From positions 1-64,000 of the forward strand of contig JAEPRB010000076.1 in assembly GCA_016758965.1 (NCBI GenBank): a stretch of 64,000 bases of DNA, in the 5' to 3' direction. This DNA comes from Circinella minor. Lineage: Eukaryota > Mucoromycota > Mucoromycetes > Mucorales > Lichtheimiaceae. This document shows, in pieces, positions 12,583 through 25,052 of the stretch (positions within the stretch are counted from its first letter, which is position 1; every line of letters starts with the position of its first letter). The position numbers and the translations under genes are program-made. The notes under the pieces are model-generated. The model ran no database searches and was not told the origin of the DNA. It worked only from the letters and a program-made list of their open reading frames with translations.

Positions 12583-15543
12583 TTATGTAATAGAGTCCAA
12601 TACACCTGCTCTTTCCATTAATGAACGTAACAAGCTTTGAGTATTATTTAAGAGTTCCATTGGTGTATCCAGTTCTACCAACGCGCCCTGATCAAAAACC
12701 ATTACCTATATAATCCAATAATAATCAATTTGTTTGTGATTAATAAACTTCTTTTTTTTTAAAAAAAAAAGCCAAGCAAAAAGTCCTTCATCTTTTATTA
12801 CTTACACGATCATATCTAGTTACCGTATGTAAACGATGGGGTATCACAAGTACAGTCTATATATAAACAAACAAGTAATTTAGATTATGAAATCAATATA
12901 TTATCCTCCTCTCTCCTCCTCTTTATCTCATAACAAACTTGTTATCCTATTATATTACCGATTCTTCAAATTCATTTTGTATAACTGAATGTACTTTATC
13001 TTGTTCTTCAGGACTTGATTCTGCTTCTTCATAAACAATAAACTTTGTACAATCTCGTAGTAAAGCTCGTGCAATACAAAGTAATTGTCGATCAGTAACA
13101 CTTAATATTTGAGTTCCTTCCTTATTACTCAAATCCATATCCAAATCATATATGGTTGAACCATCTTTAGAAGAAGGTATAGGTGATGGATTTGTTAATC
13201 GAACACGTTGAAGTGCTTGCCATAATTCATAATCGTCATATTCACCAAATGGATCCAAATTACTTCGTACCTAAATCATTTTTTTTTTTTAAAAAAAAGA
13301 GACAGACAGGATAGTTCATTATGAGTTATTTTATATATTAAGCTTCTACTCATATAAACTTTAATTAGTAGAAATGTCAAAAGTTTACTTACTGTTCCAC
13401 TTATTAACATGCCTTCCATGGATATATATGTTATTCGAGATCGCAAGTCTTCAACACCAATCTATATAAACCATCCACAAAAATCTTAATTTTTTTTTTG
13501 TTCATGATAAAGGACTATTTTTCTATTCTATTTTTTTTTTTTTACCCATGCAATATTAACACCATCAATTTTAATTGATCCACATGTAGGTTCAACAAAA
13601 CGGAAAAAGCAAGCAATAAGTGCACTTTTTTCACCACCTGCTCGACCAATTATTGCTACTTTTTCACAAGGTTGTATATAAAATGATACATGTCTTAAGA
13701 CTTGTTCACCATCTGGATTTAAGACTACTGTAAGGTCCCGTACTTGTACTCCTGCTGTCGTTGGCCACTAATTTGGTAAAAATAAATCAATAAATACTTC
13801 GAGTATAAAATATATAGAGCGAAAAAAAAAAGATAACTTACTGCTGCAGGAGGACGTGATCCTTCAACAATTCCTGGTGGTTCAGATACCATATCAATAT
13901 ATTCATTAATTCGTTCAATCGCTTCAAAATGCATATCTACGGTCGTCGATTGTCTCATTAACCAATAAATATATTCTAATAAACTTGTTGAAAATGTAAG
14001 AGCAATACCCGCCAAACCAGCATTGGTGGATTTGTATATCAATAAGATCCCGATGAAAAATGAAAGAAAAGCCCCAACAAGTTCGACACGAACAAATAAC
14101 CATCGATTGGTAGTCCATAAGGTATAAAATGCTCTCATATTATCATCCAATAGTTGAAACATCTTTTTCATCATGGCTCGCTCTTCATGATAAGCTCGAA
14201 TAGTAGCAAGACCTGCCAATGTATCTGTATAGAATGAATAGATGGGAAGTCGACTTGCTGCATTAAGTTTTTTAAGTTCACGTGATGCTCGTATATATAC
14301 GGAACCGATATAAAAGTAACAAAATGCTATATACAGTATAGAATATAAGATTAGAAGCCCAATAAAAGAGAATTAAAGCAGTAATAGTGTTGTAGATTAA
14401 AACGAATCTGTATATAACATAAGGTTCAAATTTGCTCCTTTTTTTTTTTTTTACCTGCAACAATACATGCAATATAGAATTCGGGTAAAATAACACCAAT
14501 GGTTATTACAACACCAAGAACACCAAACAACGTCTGTAATAAAAAGTTGACATGCCATCCAATACTAGAATCTACAGTTTCCATATCTTTACTGAATCGA
14601 CTCATTATTTGTCCTTGTGTAGTATTATCAAAAAATTGAAGAGGTGCTCGACAAATAGCTCGTAATAATGCATGAAATAAACCATTGGATGCACGAAGTG
14701 ATCCACGATATTGTACAACCGTACGGATAAAATTACAAGCAACAGTAATTAGACAAATGCCTAAATAAATCATGACATAATGTTTTGTAGAAAGACTGCT
14801 TGACGATAAATCATTATCATCATCAAATTTCAAATTCCATGTAGATAGACCCATATGTTCGTATGCCGTTGACCACGTCTATTAAAAAAAATGAGATTGT
14901 TCACCGTAAATAATTTTTGTCTAACCTTTTCTTTTTTGTGTGATTACCATATTTATTTACCTTTAGCCAATAACTTTCCAAAATACTAGTAACACGTGCC
15001 AAAATTGTAAAGAATGCAGCTGCAAACCAAAATTGCCATCCACCACATACAGAAAAATAAGTAGCATAAGCAACGTCTCTTGACTTGTTTTCATCTTGTA
15101 TACCATCATCAGTATATCGAACAGATTCACGCATCACTGAAGCTTCATCAAATAATTCATCATCTGTCATTGCTATATGATCACTTTCAAAGAGCGTATC
15201 AATTCGATCATCATTAATAGTATCATCAAGAAGTGCTGATGTATTCTCTTCTGTTCGCATATGTTGATTTGCTTCAATCCAATCAGCGATTCCATCTTCT
15301 GTTTCAACAGCACCTACGATACCATTATCAATTCGTACCAAAAGCCGTACATCACGAATCCATGCACCTAATTGCGTAGCTGTAAGAATAACAGTACGCG
15401 CCTTTAATAAATTGCCAGAAATACATTTTTCATGCAAAAGTGCAGCCGTATGTTTATCAAATTTGGAAAAGATATCATCAATCAAAACTGTTTTAGATCT
15501 TGAATAAATGGCTCTTGCTAGTGATATTTTAAGTTTCAACGTT

Positions 15544-15545
<2 letters not shown>
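12583..15545 (-). CDS. ABCC/MRP-type ABC transporter, 5'-truncated, with degenerate ATPase sites
   Basis: Eight exons (complement of 14961-15545, 14455-14878, 13842-14326, 13546-13767, 13393-13461, 12959-13270, 12806-12856, 12583-12705) join in phase to about 756 residues. The reading starts inside NBD1 just after where LSGG should be (ISLARAIYSRSKTVLIDD), then linker, second membrane domain, complete NBD2 and stop. Full ABCC proteins are about 1400-1500 residues, so the first half is missing; the break coincides with the homopolymer tract at 15546-15682. NBD2 is unusual: Walker A is GRAGGEKS (last Gly of GxxGxGKS replaced by Glu), the Q-loop Gln is Met (YISMEG), the signature is LSVTD instead of LSVGQ, Walker B ends YEEAES, and only the H-loop His (PHRLHTV) looks normal. 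NBD1 has TATQL where the H-loop His is expected. There are no stops or frameshifts. It is either a pseudo-ATPase paralogue or an early pseudogene. Confidence 0.85.
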
Positions 15546-15587
<42 letters not shown>

Positions 15588-15635
15588 GTTTTTTTTTTAA
15601 TTTTAAAAATTAAATAAAAAAAAAAAAAAAAAAAA

Positions 15636-15682
<47 letters not shown>
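15546..15682. repeat. Poly-T tract followed by poly-A tract (hairpin-like homopolymer junction)
   Basis: About 45 T, then GG, more T, a short AATTTTAAAAATTAAAT core, then poly-A interrupted once by CTT. It lies exactly where the ABC-transporter reading is cut and about 55 bases before the BolA start codon. It could be a collapsed or mis-joined assembly point, or a real rearrangement. Confidence 0.8.
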
Positions 15683-15737
15683 CAGGTTTCGACTTTATAG
15701 ACTTTTTTTTTTTGGAACAAATATAAATATTTAAATA

Positions 15738-16292
15738 ATGGAAACAACAAAAGGTCCCATTGAACAAGCTGCTGAACGCAAGGTAAAAAATATTTATTTT
15801 GTCAAGTTCAATAAATATAAATTCTAATAAAATAAAAAACATTCTTTTTAGATCAAAGAAGCTCTTGAACCTTCTACTTTAGAAATTGTAAATGAATCTC
15901 ATTTACATGCACACCATGCTGCTATGCGAGGTAATACTAATCCAGAAACCCATTTCAAGTATGTATTTTTAATTTATATATATATATATATTTAATATGA
16001 GAATAAAGTTTACATGATATTAAAAAACATATATATATATATGGTATCCTGTCAATGTTGTCTGATAGTATTACAATAGTATCTGATAAATTTGTTGGAA
16101 AGGTAATGTATATATATAATGAATCTATAAGATAATAAAATAAATAACTCATATTATCACTATTTATAGACAATGATGCAACGACATCGATTGGTATATG
16201 GATTATTGAATGAAGAATTACAAAATGGTATTCATGCTTTATCTTTGAAAACAAAAACAAAAGAAGAGATTGAAAAAGCTCAACAACAATAA
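15738..16292 (+). CDS. BolA-like protein
   Basis: Four exons, 15738-15782, 15852-15958, 16069-16102 and 16170-16292, give 102 residues, the usual length for the family. The BolA signature is clear: IVSDKFVGKTMMQRHRLVYG, followed by the C-terminal IHALSLKTKT. The N-terminal part has the His-rich NESHLHAHHAAM segment typical of BolA1/Uvi31-type members. BolA proteins partner with monothiol glutaredoxins in iron-sulfur cluster delivery and iron sensing. Whether this one is cytosolic or mitochondrial cannot be told; no clear presequence is seen. The promoter would have to lie within or beyond the adjacent homopolymer tract. Confidence 0.92.
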
Positions 16293-16576
16293 AACCAAAC
16301 GAATCCAAATCCATTCAATATTATCATTTTATTCATTGTCGATTTATCGATTTGAAAATATATATATCTCAACCTTCTCCCCCCCACCTTTTTTTTCAAA
16401 ACGCATCTTCATAATCTTTTTACATTAATACATTCAATACAAACAAAAGGAAGGCGGAAAAAAAAAAGAAATTATTTTAGCATCTTTTATAAATCTTTTT
16501 TATTTTATTTTTTAATAATAATAATAATAATAATGCACACTATGTAGAAAGGGAGAGAGATAGAGAGAAGGTCTTC

Positions 16577-16607
<31 letters not shown>

Positions 16608-16729
16608 CAATATGGATCATGTTTGGAGGAGAATATGTGTGAAGAAAATAAGAAGAGAAAGAAAAAGTGTAAAAGAATAAAATATTTCTTTTGTTTCTAT
16701 ATTATTATTAAAATGTTAAAAACAAAAAT
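16293..16729. other. Convergent 3' flanks with microsatellites
   Basis: Shared downstream region of the BolA-like (+) and TM9SF (-) genes. Contains an (ATA)n run near 16515-16533 and a (GT)n run near 16577-16600. No gene seen. Confidence 0.5.
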
Positions 16730-19143
16730 CTAATCAACCTTAATGCTAGCAAAGATTTTTTGTAAAAAGACCAAACATGCCAAGTAACCCACAGAACCTA
16801 AATAAAAAAAAAAATATTATTAAATATTAGAACGTCAATAATTTTATATATCTCCAGATTTTTTTTCCTTTTTTTTTTTTTTTTTGGCTTTACCTGTCAA
16901 CAAGCTACAAAGCAATGAAATAATACCAGAGTATCCAAAATACAATACTGTACTTGTTATACTATTGATATCCAATTTGGTGAAATAATATAACGTCGAA
17001 TATAAAAATACATATAAACCTGCAGCACCTGCAGTCATAAATGCACGCCATGACCAATGATAATCTTCACTGCACAAATGGAAATAACATAATAAAATAG
17101 TCACTTCTGAACACGTTAAGATCAAGACAACGAATACCAAGAATAAAAACCCAATACCATAATAGATACGATGGAACCAAATACTATTCATGATAAAATA
17201 GAGTTCCAAAAAGATGGATCCAAAAGGTAAAATGGCACCCATGAAAATGGAAGGAAGTGGACGAAGGTAAAATGGTTGATCAGGTACTTGACGAGGGATT
17301 TGATTTGTTCGTACAGGATGTTCAATCTTGCCTTTACGGAAACCAAAGTAAGAACCCATAGCACTGAGAGGAACTGAGATCAAAAGCCAGATACCAATGA
17401 CAGCAACCATGGTACCAAAGGGAACAGCACCTGATGATTTAGAACCGATCAAGAAAAAGTTCAATCCAGAGAATGTAGTCATAAGAATACTATATATGAA
17501 AGTGTATATATAATTATGTTACTGGATGATTTCAACACATCTTTACCTGATACCCAAAAACCCAATAGGATATAAAAAAAAAAAAAAAAACTTACCCTGG
17601 TAACATGGTAGCTGCCAATAAAATATTAAGTTTCCATTGTTCACCACCATTCATTTTATATATACGTGCAGAAACAAAACCAGAAATAGAACCAAAGATC
17701 ATAAAGAAAATAACCATGACAGTAGCAAGAGCACCACGATTCGATGGTGATAAGAAGCCCAACACAGCAAAAACTAAAAAGTAAAAAATAAAACAAGTAT
17801 TCGTTTCCATGTTTAAAAAACTATTCTCTTTGGTCAAACAAACAAAAAAAAAATAATAGATACTTTACCAAGAGTCAAAGCAGCCATAGCTACCAATTGA
17901 CAACCACTACCAACCATAACAGAAAGTAACATGGGTCTAGCAGGAGCACGGAATACATCACCATGAACCAATTTCCAACCATAATCTTCTTGAACATCTT
18001 CTTGAGCTTCAACAGCATTATAACGAGAAATATCTTTATGTAACGCGCGTAATAAGATCATACCCACCATACCAGTTAAGAAAAGAACAATAACAATAGA
18101 ATTAACTAAAGAGAACCAATGAATAGAAGGATCAACAACATGAAGATAATTATCCCAACGTGTTGCCCATACAGTTGAGGAAGGCTATATATATATATAT
18201 TTCCTGAATTAATAACACAAAATAATCAAAAGATTTCCTTTACTGACAACAATAATAATAATAATAATAGGGAAAAACTTACAGTCCAAGACACGCTATA
18301 AGTATAAACGACTTCAGAAGAACCATCTTCTTTCAAGTGAAAAGCAGGTGTATTTGGATCACAAACAGGTTTACCATCCTTAATTTGTGTATTACGACTG
18401 GATCCACTCACCAATACACCAACCACGCGTTTCTTATTACCAGGAAGTTCATGATATTCAATATTAATAGAATAATGATTATTCAATGCAGCTGTACCAT
18501 CATTTTCGCCCAATCGAATACCAATATTATAATATTCATCTCCCGTACGTTCATCTTTTGCAATATGAGCAGCAGGAAGACCATCAACAACAAAATTCAA
18601 GGCATAAGTATCCGCAATACGTTCATTAATAAATTTGGCATCGTCTTCAGGAATAGCAGAAGTTTTACAAAGTAATTTACATTGTTCATTCTTTCCCATA
18701 AAAAGCTTTTGATATAAAATATATTATTTAGTTTTAAAAATTCCCATCATGGCATGCCATTTTTGGTTGTTTTTTTTTTTTTTTTTAATAAAATAATAAT
18801 CATCTTGTCTTCTCTCCCCCCCCTCCATTTTATCAATTACCTCAAAAGGAGAATTGAAAATACGATCACCAAATAAAATACTTCCTAAACTTTCAGATTG
18901 TTGTTTTGGACCATCTTCGGGTTGACAAAAATGAAATCGTGGATCGTAATAATCAAAAGCAAGTACAGACTTGAGTTGTTGATTCGAAGTAGGTGTTAAA
19001 GTATTGACATAGAGAGGAACGTGAACGTTATCTGTATAATCGTTTGGAGCAACACCAGGTAAATAAAAAGCACTGGTTTGAGATATACCTAACGCGAGTA
19101 AAAACAAGGAAACAGTGGATCCTGCTTTTGTTAACAACTTCAT
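16730..19143 (-). CDS. Transmembrane 9 superfamily (EMP70/nonaspanin) protein
   Basis: Six exons (complement of 18841-19143, 18283-18705, 17869-18184, 17596-17773, 16894-17489, 16730-16797) give 627 residues, the family norm. A signal peptide (residues 1-28, ending QTSA) precedes FYLPGVAPNDY, typical of mature TM9SF proteins. The lumenal domain has the expected CKLLCK and SWTPSSTVWATRWDNYL landmarks, then nine membrane segments with FRAPARPMLLSVMVGSGCQL and RIYKMNGGEQWKLN. The protein ends in KVD, fitting the C-terminal KXD/E motif reported to hold these proteins in the Golgi. Yeast relatives (Emp70/Tmn1-3) act in endosome-Golgi traffic and adhesion. The ATG at 19143 is chosen because it starts the signal peptide. 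Confidence 0.93.
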
Positions 19144-19309
19144 TACCAAAAAAAAAAAAAAACCTCCTTTTTATATATTATTGTTTTTTTTTTAAAAAAA
19201 AAGGTAGGTAGTAAAAAGGAAAAAAGAAAAAGATAATGTAAGTACTCAGCCTAAGCAAAAACTTCGACTAAAAAAAAAAAAATTGGTCTAAATTTAGCCT
19301 TTACTTAAA
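19144..19309. other. TM9SF upstream region
   Basis: AT-rich with several poly-A and poly-T runs. It is the promoter side of the TM9SF gene and ends at the left edge of the duplicated TCTP block. Confidence 0.4.
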
Positions 19310-21120
19310 ACAGAACAGTTTTATTATAATTGGACCATGCCACGTTGAAAACTATTATTTTTTTTTTTAGTACAATTTCTTTTCTTTCTTAGTACTAATC
19401 ACAATTAAAATACGTAAAAACTTGATAAGTAAATTGTTTCACTATTAAATAAAATGAATAATATTGTACCTGAGTTCAATTTTACAAATAAATTTAATTT
19501 TGATAATAGTGAAATAATACTAAAAATATTATCTAAATTAATAAAAGATAATCAACAAAACAGCACTCAACAATAACGTCCTCATTCTTTTTTTCACTAT
19601 TTACCAATAAGAACTGAACATGTGATCATTTATCTATCTTTTAAACAAAAGACATTATTTCTAATAATAATAGAGTTTCTTGTTTGTTTGTTTCTAAACC
19701 ATAACTTACTTTAAGTCCGAGAGTTGCTTAGTTAAAAAAAAAAAAACAAATATCATAATCTAAAGTTTACAATACACGAAACAATGAAACAAGGGGGAGG
19801 AACCCCAGGGGGTCTTATCATTTAGCTATAGTGGTATTACATTAATATGTATTTAATTTACTAAGTAGAATCAATCTGGATTATCAGTTTATTAAACAAA
19901 AATATTACCTGTCATTAATTTCATTATATAATAAATGTCATACTTATTAGACACTTTGAAAGTACATTCATTTGATAATTCAATATAAAATGTGTACGTA
20001 TTCAAAAAAAAAAAAAAAAAAGGAAGGGTATTACAACAGAAACAAATAGGTATACTTGTGTAACAAAAGAATAAAAAGCTGATATACTTTTTTTCTCTTA
20101 CTAGCTTTGACCTTTCCTCTCTCTTTTTTTTTTTTGTATAATCGAAAATGATTATGTTTCGCGACATCATCACTGGTAAGTTAAAAAAAATAATGAATCG
20201 ATGTATCATATTGAACAATGGGTGGATTTATTCTAACTTTCAAAATATTATTATATTCTATAGGTGACGAATTGTTCTCTGATGATTACGTATGGAATTA
20301 TTTCATAATTTTTACTCTTTTTTACTCAACAACTTTTTAATTTTCAACCACAACACTAAATTTTTTTTTTTTTTTTGATATTTATATTAGTCCATCAATC
20401 TCGTTGACGATATTGTTTATGAAGTCGACTGTTCTGTAATTATTATGCATATTATATATTATGTTAAATATACAAAATATTAACTTTTTTTTTTACGTAT
20501 CTCTCATGATACTTTAAACAAATAGATGATCAACCTCGATAAAAGACATGATATTGATATTACTGGGTACGCCTCTGATGAAGAAAGTGATGGAGGAACT
20601 GAAGAAATCGTCGACCTCATTCACCATTTCCATTTTTTTCCACAGCTGATGGACAAGAAGGCCTACTTATCTAACCTTAAGAGATACTTGAAGGTTTTGA
20701 AGAGAATACTAAATGAAACCAACCCTGAACGTATTCCTATCTTTGAATCCAAGGTTTATGCTCAAGTCCAAAAGATCTTGAATAACTACAACAACTACGA
20801 CCTCTACCTTGGTATATCCGACGATATTGATGGTATGCTCGCATTATTGAGCTACCGTGAAGATGGTACTCCCTATTTCACCTTCTTCAAGGATGGTCTT
20901 CAGGAATTTGAAGCGGTAAGTTTTTTTTTACTCTTTTTTGTTAGATGTCCGATATATTATATCATATATATCGACTTTCTATAACTGAATGGTCAGATGG
21001 TTGTTGTCATATACACCAATGTAAAATAATAATAAAAATAATTTTTCTTTTTAAAATATAGTAAACAAATCCCAGCCTCGTTTTATGTACACTTTTTTCT
21101 ATACATCTATTATATCAAAA
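19310..21120 (+). repeat. Segmental duplication, copy 1 (TCTP block)
   Basis: This block is a diverged direct copy of 25053-27145. The match covers about 850 bases upstream of the TCTP ATG (shared strings include TCTTATCATTTAGCTATAGT and GAATCAATCTGGATTATCAG), the whole gene with its intron positions, and some 3' flank (CTATACAT...). Edges are estimates by eye. Confidence 0.8.
20148..21064 (+). CDS. TCTP-family protein, diverged paralogue
   Basis: Five exons, 20148-20175, 20264-20289, 20391-20435, 20526-20915 and 21062-21064, give 163 residues; the last exon is only the stop codon. Intron positions match the paralogue at 26124. Family landmarks kept are DELFSDDY near the N-terminus, NETNPERIPIFESK and YREDGTPYFTFFKDGL. 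The TCTP signature stretch around GANPSAEG is lost: this copy reads DIDITGYASDEESDGG, and the following loop has a His/Phe-rich HHFHFFPQL. The reading frame and splice sites are intact, so it is probably expressed or only recently lost. TCTP (yeast Tma19) is a small cytosolic ribosome-associated stress protein. A CT-rich leader lies directly before the ATG, as in the other copy. Confidence 0.85.
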
Positions 21121-21429
21121 TCACACAGAAATTATAGCTAGTGATTTATACGTATTTTAACCAATACCATTATTAAACAATTGAACATTACTCTTCGTAT
21201 TTATCATCTATTTACCCAAGAATTTTTTTTCTTGTTTACTCATTGTCATGCATATATATGTTGATTAAGAAACGTGCTTCTCACAGTTTTGTTAAAAACA
21301 TTACATTCAACCTTTGCTGCCATCAGGGTCGTGTACAGCTTCTATGACTTAGAAGAATACCAGTAGACAATTTTACTTTGCTGTGCGGTTCTATAGTACG
21401 TAATAGATTGAATGCGTTCCGTAAAAACA
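21121..21429. other. Intergenic sequence
   Basis: Between the duplicated block and the Helitron-like relic. Nothing recognised. Confidence 0.4.
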
Positions 21430-21990
21430 TTTCTATCTATGACAGCGCTCTAAAGCTTTAGTGTCAATGTTGACCAAACTGTGGCCAATTCTCGAAATGG
21501 TGCTTAATAACTATCCGTATTCATCACTCTTTCCAAATAATAACACAATCACACCAGCATTTGCGCAAATTTATGTCCATGATCCTATTACTGAACTTCA
21601 AAATATAATGCAATAAAAGTGAATTCTTTTGTTCCATCATTCGAGTAAATGTCAGAAACTTCTCGCCCTATGGAGAAGATTTGGAGTTAATACAAATGAT
21701 CATCAGAGCAGAAGGTACTCCTGATGCACACATGGATATAATTAGACCCACTGAATCAGAGATTGGTATTCTTATTGTAGTAGAAACTAATGGCGAAATT
21801 GTTAGTAATCGTGATATTGTTATCTACCACCACACAAACTCATACGCATCACAAAAACTCCCCACCGGAGTTTGACTTCTCAAGCTATTTGAGCCATGTA
21901 GTTCCATTTGACACCAACCAAGGGCACAATTGGTCATGATTGCGCTGAATGGGATACAAGACCCAAACACAGCAGTTATCGCCATTTTCG
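21430..21990 (+). mobile_element. Helitron-like relic (N-terminal helicase-like region)
   Basis: Broken plus-strand frames read like the segment before the Rep domain of Helitron proteins. FAQIYVHDPITELQNIMQ is followed, after frame breaks, by an open piece at 21681-21875 with HMDIIRPTESEIGILIV and SNRDIVIYHH. These fit the family pattern of a DxRRYNxPT..EVA.(I/L)IxG block and then RDI(V/I). Stops and shifts show it is dead. No terminal hairpin or 5'-TC end was found, so element limits are unknown. Confidence 0.55.
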
Positions 21991-24259
21991 TATTTCACAT
22001 CCTTGAACTGACATCAATTGTAATTAACAAATATATGGTTAGTATATTTTGTACAAAAATATCTGCAAATAAAAAGTCCATGATAGAAAACTATCAGTAA
22101 ATATAACGTGGATAGCACGAAAAAATTCAAATTCGATCTAGTAAATTCGAGAGTAAATCTACTTATTACGTATGCGCTCTTCTTCCACCACCTGATGTAG
22201 TTTTTCTTTGGAAAATGTGGTATACATATATATGTTCTGCATCCACTTGTTCTTGGTTGACTTTGAAAAATTTTACCGCGAAAAAAAAAAAAAAAATACA
22301 TAAACATCATCACAAACACTAACCCCAAAGATTATGATGGACGCGCGTGTCATATGAAAAGGGGACGAAAGATCGCACTTTCTTATAGATGTCAATGAAA
22401 ACAAAAAAGAGTCCTCTCTTCTACTTAAAAATTACTCGGCTATATTTTTTTTATACGTAGTCAATTTTTCAAAGTAAAAGCGAGAACAAAAAAGTGGATG
22501 GATACACACTGTTTGGTCATCTACGTATAGCTTTACCTGCAATCCAAATTTATCTCTTGATCCCGGACCTTCTAAATAAAACAAATTAATCAACCAAAAG
22601 AAAACATGTGTTACTATGAGATAGTAATACACTCTTTAATAGTACGTAATAAAAATACAAATGTAACGGGCGTAAGTTCATTTTGTTCTTCCTTTCAGGC
22701 TTACGGTGATAACAAATATGCAGCATCGGAAGTAGGAAGATTACAAAACAGAAAATAATTTGAGTTTTTCAATAAATCCTTTCTTTGTTCCGTTGTTTCT
22801 GTTGGAGCTTTTTGTGATTCCTTTTTTTTATCGTGGCTAATAGTTATGAACATAGAAACCAGAAACGCTAGTTTCACCCAGATGAGGAAGACGATGTGTC
22901 TTTTGGAATACATACGTATACGTAACCAGAGACAGAAAAAAAAGCAAGCTATATAATATCTACAAGTTCGGCAGAATGACACAGTTACTGCAAAAAAAAA
23001 AAAGGTAGAGGCGATGTTCTTTTTATGAATAGGTAATAAAAGAAGTGTTGAAGATTAATATTGACATTAATCATGTATCTAATAGTCTTATTAGATAACA
23101 ATGTAACGTCTAGTTAAGAAACATTTATTTCCAACTGAATTCTCCGTCTAATTCTTCATCAACAAATAAAGATATTCAATGATTATCAAATCATCCTAGG
23201 ACCGAAATTAACATTGAAAAAAAAAAGTCTAATAGAAAATCTACACGACTTTGTTGGAAAATTAAAGGTATAGTTTGGTATAATAATTACTTTAATCAAA
23301 AAAATGTTTTTTCAAACAAGGATGTTTTACGGTATTGCCCAAACTCTTCTATCGTAAGGATAAGCCGGTACATAATCAGTCAAGGTTTTTTCCCATCGAC
23401 TCAGATTGAACCAAAAAATTATTGGAACCGAATTCGATACTACTAGCCTCTGCTTCGTCATTTGGCACAAATGATCACATTTTCACTATTACGTTAGTGT
23501 TTGATGGTGTAAGGTCAGAAAGACAGTCAATGGTTGAAGTCATGGTTGATTTGCATTTTTCCCTCGCACCCTTGTCAAAGAATAATGACGATGATGAAAA
23601 GTAGTAGTTTTTATTATATAATTTTATTACAAGTAGTTAGTAGTATAGTAATTTTTGTATTATTTCTTTTTGAAGATTAAATCATATTTGAATGATCACA
23701 TTTGAGTAAACAAACCAATGCAAATTTTATTATATGTTACGTATCAATGAATGAGTGATCCTTGCTTACTGATCGGATCATAAGACAAACGTATATTTGA
23801 AGTGCAAATGAATGATCATTCTTTTATTACTGAATGAATCAAAAGGCAAACGTATATTTCAAGTGTCAATGATCGAACAATCACTGTGCCCAATGAAGTG
23901 CCCATTCTCTTTTTGGCTTCTTATCGAATTTTGGAGCCATTGAGAGGAACCAAATCCTTTGGGGGGGGTTAACTGTGTCAGGCCTTTGGTGCCATTTACG
24001 GCCCTCCATGGTAAAAAATGATAGTGGGCAGTTTTTCTGGTGTCACTGGAACGATGATGCTTCTTCGTGATCTGAACCTTTGTGCTGTAAAGGGATGTGC
24101 AATGGTACATAGTTGCTGTCCAGGTAATTTCGCCGGTACGTTAGTGAAGCCGAAATTATAACTGGATCACATGCTGATAAAATTGTTCTGATCTCATGCA
24201 TAACGCTTACACCTACCAATTCTAATTTTTACTTTGTTGAAAAGCATAACATAAAAGCC
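21991..24259. other. Transposon-debris region without intact genes
   Basis: No intact gene. A minus-strand stretch near 23300-23480 reads as plausible protein (SNSVPIIFWFNLSRWEKTLT, then DYVPAYPYDRRVWAIP) before stops, suggesting a gene fragment of unknown family. The open frames at 22014-22328, 22432-22632 and 22701-22982 lack supporting motifs. A fairly GC-rich stretch near 23890-24170 is unassigned. Confidence 0.35.
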
Positions 24260-25050
24260 GTTCAATAACTCTTCGTCACAACTTTGGTCTATAAAATTAT
24301 TAAAGTTTTCTTCACCTCTGAGAACATCATGTAAAGCAGCACTAAATTTAATGGTGCAGCAGGTAGAGAATTCAATTCTGTATCCATTAAAAAAAAAAAA
24401 GAGATCGAATGATGATAAAGTAATATCATCTGTAGCTTGACTTATTGAAATAATTGAACCTAATGTTAAATGTGTACGTAAATGAAATAGTATTGCTAAA
24501 AGTTTATTGAGGTACTGAATCAGTAAGAAGAGTAATAATGACTGCTCCTTAATTATTTATATGTAGCAGTGATGAACAATTGATTTGTAATAATTTCTGT
24601 TACCCATCATTCATGAACAGTCCTTGCAGCATTACATTTCATGACATGCTTCTTCCATACTTCTAATGCTACACAATCTATATAATTCCAAAGAGATACG
24701 GGAGGACGTGACAAAGTACGTGGGTCAGTATGTGGTAATCTAGTTCCAAATTCATCAATTGTTTGGAGATATATTCAACGATGGTTTGAGTCACATATTT
24801 CATGCGGCCATAATAAGAATAGTAACCGTTGCGATCCACATTAGTTTCTCGTTATACCCGATCGCATTTGGCCAATGTAGATGAAACAATATTATTGACT
24901 GATCCATATCCTTGTGAAATATATTATTGCTGTGATCACTCATATTTGTTATCCTAAAAAGCAAGTTCAGAACCACGTAGACATTGTTCCTATTCCTCTT
25001 TTCGTTTCGTTTCTTGCTGTTTTCGGCGTGCATCACGACGTTTAATTTGA
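24260..25050 (-). pseudogene. Pseudogene copy of the C-terminal part of the F-box gene at 34638-36827
   Basis: The sequence aligns by eye along nearly its whole length with 34663-35445, in the same orientation. Shared strings include ATTAAAGTTTTCTTCACCT, GTTTGGAGATATATTC and CATATCCTTGTGAAATATAT (one base different in the parent). It carries many substitutions, indels and in-frame stops, so no long frame survives. Only the last 260 or so codons of the parent are represented; the F-box itself is absent. Its 5' end stops within a few bases of the left edge of TCTP block 2. Confidence 0.85.
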
Positions 25051-25052
25051 CA

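Noticed and set aside
15603..15842. 79-codon open frame
   Set aside because: It is the poly-A/poly-T tract translated as poly-Phe, antisense to the start of the BolA-like gene.
18337..18675. 112-codon plus-strand open frame
   Set aside because: Exact antisense shadow of the second exon of the TM9SF gene.
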